From positions 1 to 50,578 of the forward strand of contig NZ_JALAGU010000012.1 of NCBI RefSeq assembly GCF_022712275.1: DNA of 50,578 bases, given 5' to 3'. Source of the DNA: Corynebacterium sp. Its GTDB lineage: Bacteria; Actinomycetota; Actinomycetes; Mycobacteriales; Mycobacteriaceae. Position numbers and translations under genes: made by a program. Under the pieces are notes generated by a model. The model was not told the origin of the DNA. It was given only the letters and a program-made list of their open reading frames with translations, and did not search any database. Shown one piece after another: positions 49,264 through 50,578 of the stretch (positions within the stretch are counted from its first letter, which is position 1; every line of letters starts with the position of its first letter).

Positions 49264-49506
49264 GGTACTCACTCCTTGTTCTGTCGTCCGCGCTCGGCGT
49301 TCCAGGGCGGGGCACCGGCCCCAGTGAGGGGAGAGGACGCCGCGTTCCGGTCGCCGACCGCGGTTCATGCGGTCATTGTTGGTGTGGCCGACGGCGACGG
49401 GGGAGACCCGTGCAGTGCCGACCGTCCGCCCCAGTAGTTCCGGGCGGGGGAGTATCGGGAGCGTCGGACAGGGTCCGTCGTTCAGTGACACTCAGAGACG
49501 ATGGCC

Positions 49507-49534
49507 AATTTACAGGCTTGACCTCGCTGTGCAA
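49507..49534 (-). promoter_or_regulatory. Promoter of the rpmH operon
   Basis: Minus strand: -35 TTGCAC (49534-49529), 16-bp spacer, -10 TAAATT (49512-49507). The leader is ~240 nt. Confidence 0.65.
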
Positions 49535-49560
49535 AATCTGACACGCATCACAACCTTGTC

Positions 49561-49890
49561 ATTTATCCACCGGGGCAGGGGGATGGTCCGGACACCGGTG
49601 GGACAGGCTCACAGCTGGCTCGCAGACTTCCCCGTGCAGGTCAGGCTTTTGCGTCACCAGCTCACAACGGTGGAACCCACAACCTGTGGACAACTTTTTC
49701 CGCCCCCGAACCGTAAAGGTGTAGTTTAGGGCGCATAAACGCAGGTCAGAGAGTTTTCCACAGTCATCTTGGGGTTGTCCACAACGGTGGAGTAGCCTGT
49801 TGACAACAACACGGGAAAAGTTATCCACAGGTGTGCACAAACCTGTGGATGCGCAGGCCACACCAGTGCCGGGTTATCCACATCCCGGTG
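49561..49890. other. dnaA upstream region with DnaA-box cluster (origin-proximal)
   Basis: DnaA boxes: TTATCCACC 49563-49571 (+), TTGTCCACA 49685-49693 (-), TTTTCCACA 49754-49762 (+), TTGTCCACA 49775-49783 (+), TTATCCACA 49821-49829 (+) and 49874-49882 (+); a weak one 49844-49852 (-). Usual for dnaA autoregulation and part of the origin. The main oriC of these bacteria is normally between dnaA and dnaN, outside the window. Confidence 0.8.
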
Positions 49891-50030
49891 GGTTTCTGTC
49901 CGGTGAACCTCTGGTGTCCCCTGTGTATCAACGCGGCGTCCGGAGCGTGTTCCACGCGCCGGGTACTCTTGCATTCTCTGCTCTCCGCTCTCCTGATCTG
50001 CCCGCCCTGCAATGAAAGGACCCGCCCACG

Positions 50031-50578
50031 ATGACCACAGCCGAGGACTTTCCCACCGTCTGGGCGAACCTCGTCACACGGTGGGTCACGTCGGACGCCG
50101 CGTCCGCCGAGTTCCCCGAGGTCACACCCCGTTCCCGGTCCCTGCTCCAGCAGCTTGACCCGGTCGTCCTGGTCAACGGGATCGCCGTACTCACCGCACC
50201 GTCGAAGTGGGTACGTACGGAAACGGAGAAGAAGCTCAGCGCACACATCAGTGAGGTCCTCGAGCGCGAGATCGGTGTGCCGGTCACTCTCTCCCTCAGT
50301 GTGAAGGAACTCGCCGCCGAGGCTCCCGCGGAAAATGCGCCGGCTGCGGCGACCGCTGCAACCACTGCAACCGCCCGACCCGCGGATCCGCCGGCCCGGA
50401 CACCCGAAGCCGTCGAGGCTGCCGGGTCCGTCGAGTCCGTCGAGGAACCGCGCCGTCCCTCCCAGTTCGGTGACCTCCCCTCCGTCCCCCCGGGGCCCGT
50501 GCACACCCCGGATCTCTGGGAGAACCTGGACGACGCCGCCTTCCCGCACCCCGAGCTCGGGGAGAAACCGCAGGTCAC
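50031..50578 (+). CDS. dnaA: Chromosomal replication initiator DnaA (3' end outside window)
   Basis: ATG 50031, AAAGGA 10-15 nt upstream. The ~182 residues present are domain I (MTTAEDFPTVWANLVTRWVTSD..., ~1-95, LVNGIAVLTAPSKWVRTETEKKLSAHI) and the Ala/Glu/Pro-rich linker domain II. The AAA+ and DNA-binding domains lie beyond the right edge. It opens the origin and acts on the many DnaA boxes noted here. Confidence 0.97.
   Translation, partial: MTTAEDFPTVWANLVTRWVTSDAASAEFPEVTPRSRSLLQQLDPVVLVNGIAVLTAPSKWVRTETEKKLSAHISEVLEREIGVPVTLSLSVKELAAEAPAENAPAAATAATTATARPADPPARTPEAVEAAGSVESVEEPRRPSQFGDLPSVPPGPVHTPDLWENLDDAAFPHPELGEKPQV

Noticed and set aside
1..50578. CRISPR array, IS element, rRNA or tRNA gene
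   Set aside because: No regularly spaced repeats, transposase frames or recognisable RNA genes were seen.

Overview
The window is the chromosomal left flank of the replication origin of a high-GC Corynebacterium (Mycobacteriales). Taxonomic evidence is the order pcnA / mutT4-like / DUF6049 / murJ-pseudokinase / sigM-trxB-trx-cwlM / Rv3916c-like / parB-parA-rsmG / yidC-yidD-rnpA-rpmH / dnaA, which matches the Mycobacterium-Corynebacterium ori-proximal block. A second block (dnaB, rplI, ssb, rpsF, ponA, DUF5318, ino1, malR-like, usp, leuS) matches my recollection of the C. glutamicum order. rpsR is missing from the rpsF-ssb-rplI operon and jag from the yidC-rsmG junction. The species cannot be named from this sequence. 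dnaA is cut by the right edge and a TetR gene by the left edge.

Layout. 1-3.4 kb: TetR regulator, DHA2-type exporter, PspA-like protein. 3.4-6.9 kb: thioredoxin, DUF4442 protein, a crcB pair (fluoride channel), and a divergent yceI / MarR (RosR-like) pair with a clear palindromic operator. 6.9-13.6 kb: replication, ribosome and wall synthesis genes on the minus strand (dnaB, rplI, ssb, rpsF, ponA, DUF5318); a 676-bp gap upstream of dnaB is packed with DnaA boxes. 13.7-19.7 kb: ino1, malR-like/usp, a small membrane protein, leuS. 19.7-28.1 kb: accessory region with a SdpI-like protein with a Cys-rich tail, a decayed copper ATPase, a lipoprotein/ribokinase/BASS-transporter group, an AlbA_2 protein with a NUDIX gene, a siderophore-binding lipoprotein with a DtxR-like box, an antitoxin-like fragment and azlCD. 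28.1-36.2 kb: pcnA diverging from the mutT4-like/DUF6049/murJ operon. 36.2-39.4 kb: pepP and a small cassette of an XRE/AbiEi-like regulator, a Fic-like protein with a broken active-site motif, and a divergent VbhA-like small protein. 40-50.6 kb: sigM, thioredoxin system, cwlM, parBA with parS sites, rsmG, yidC, yidD, rnpA, rpmH and the dnaA promoter region.

How the genes work together. Chromosome replication and segregation (dnaA, dnaB, ssb, parAB, four parS) and envelope growth (ponA, murJ with a pseudokinase, cwlM, ino1, malR-like) share the region. CwlM has lost both zinc-ligand histidines and the kinase-like domain of MurJ lacks the usual catalytic residues, so both look like regulatory proteins, consistent with the PknB pathway known in mycobacteria. 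Redox control is represented by RosR-like/YceI, SigM-TrxB-Trx and a second thioredoxin. Many genes have a TANNNT hexamer 6-8 nt before the start codon, pointing to leaderless transcripts. The most unusual feature is the pseudo-Fic / VbhA-like / XRE-AbiEi-like cassette at 37.6-39.4 kb: toxin and antitoxin motifs appear to have decayed together while the reading frames and operators are kept.
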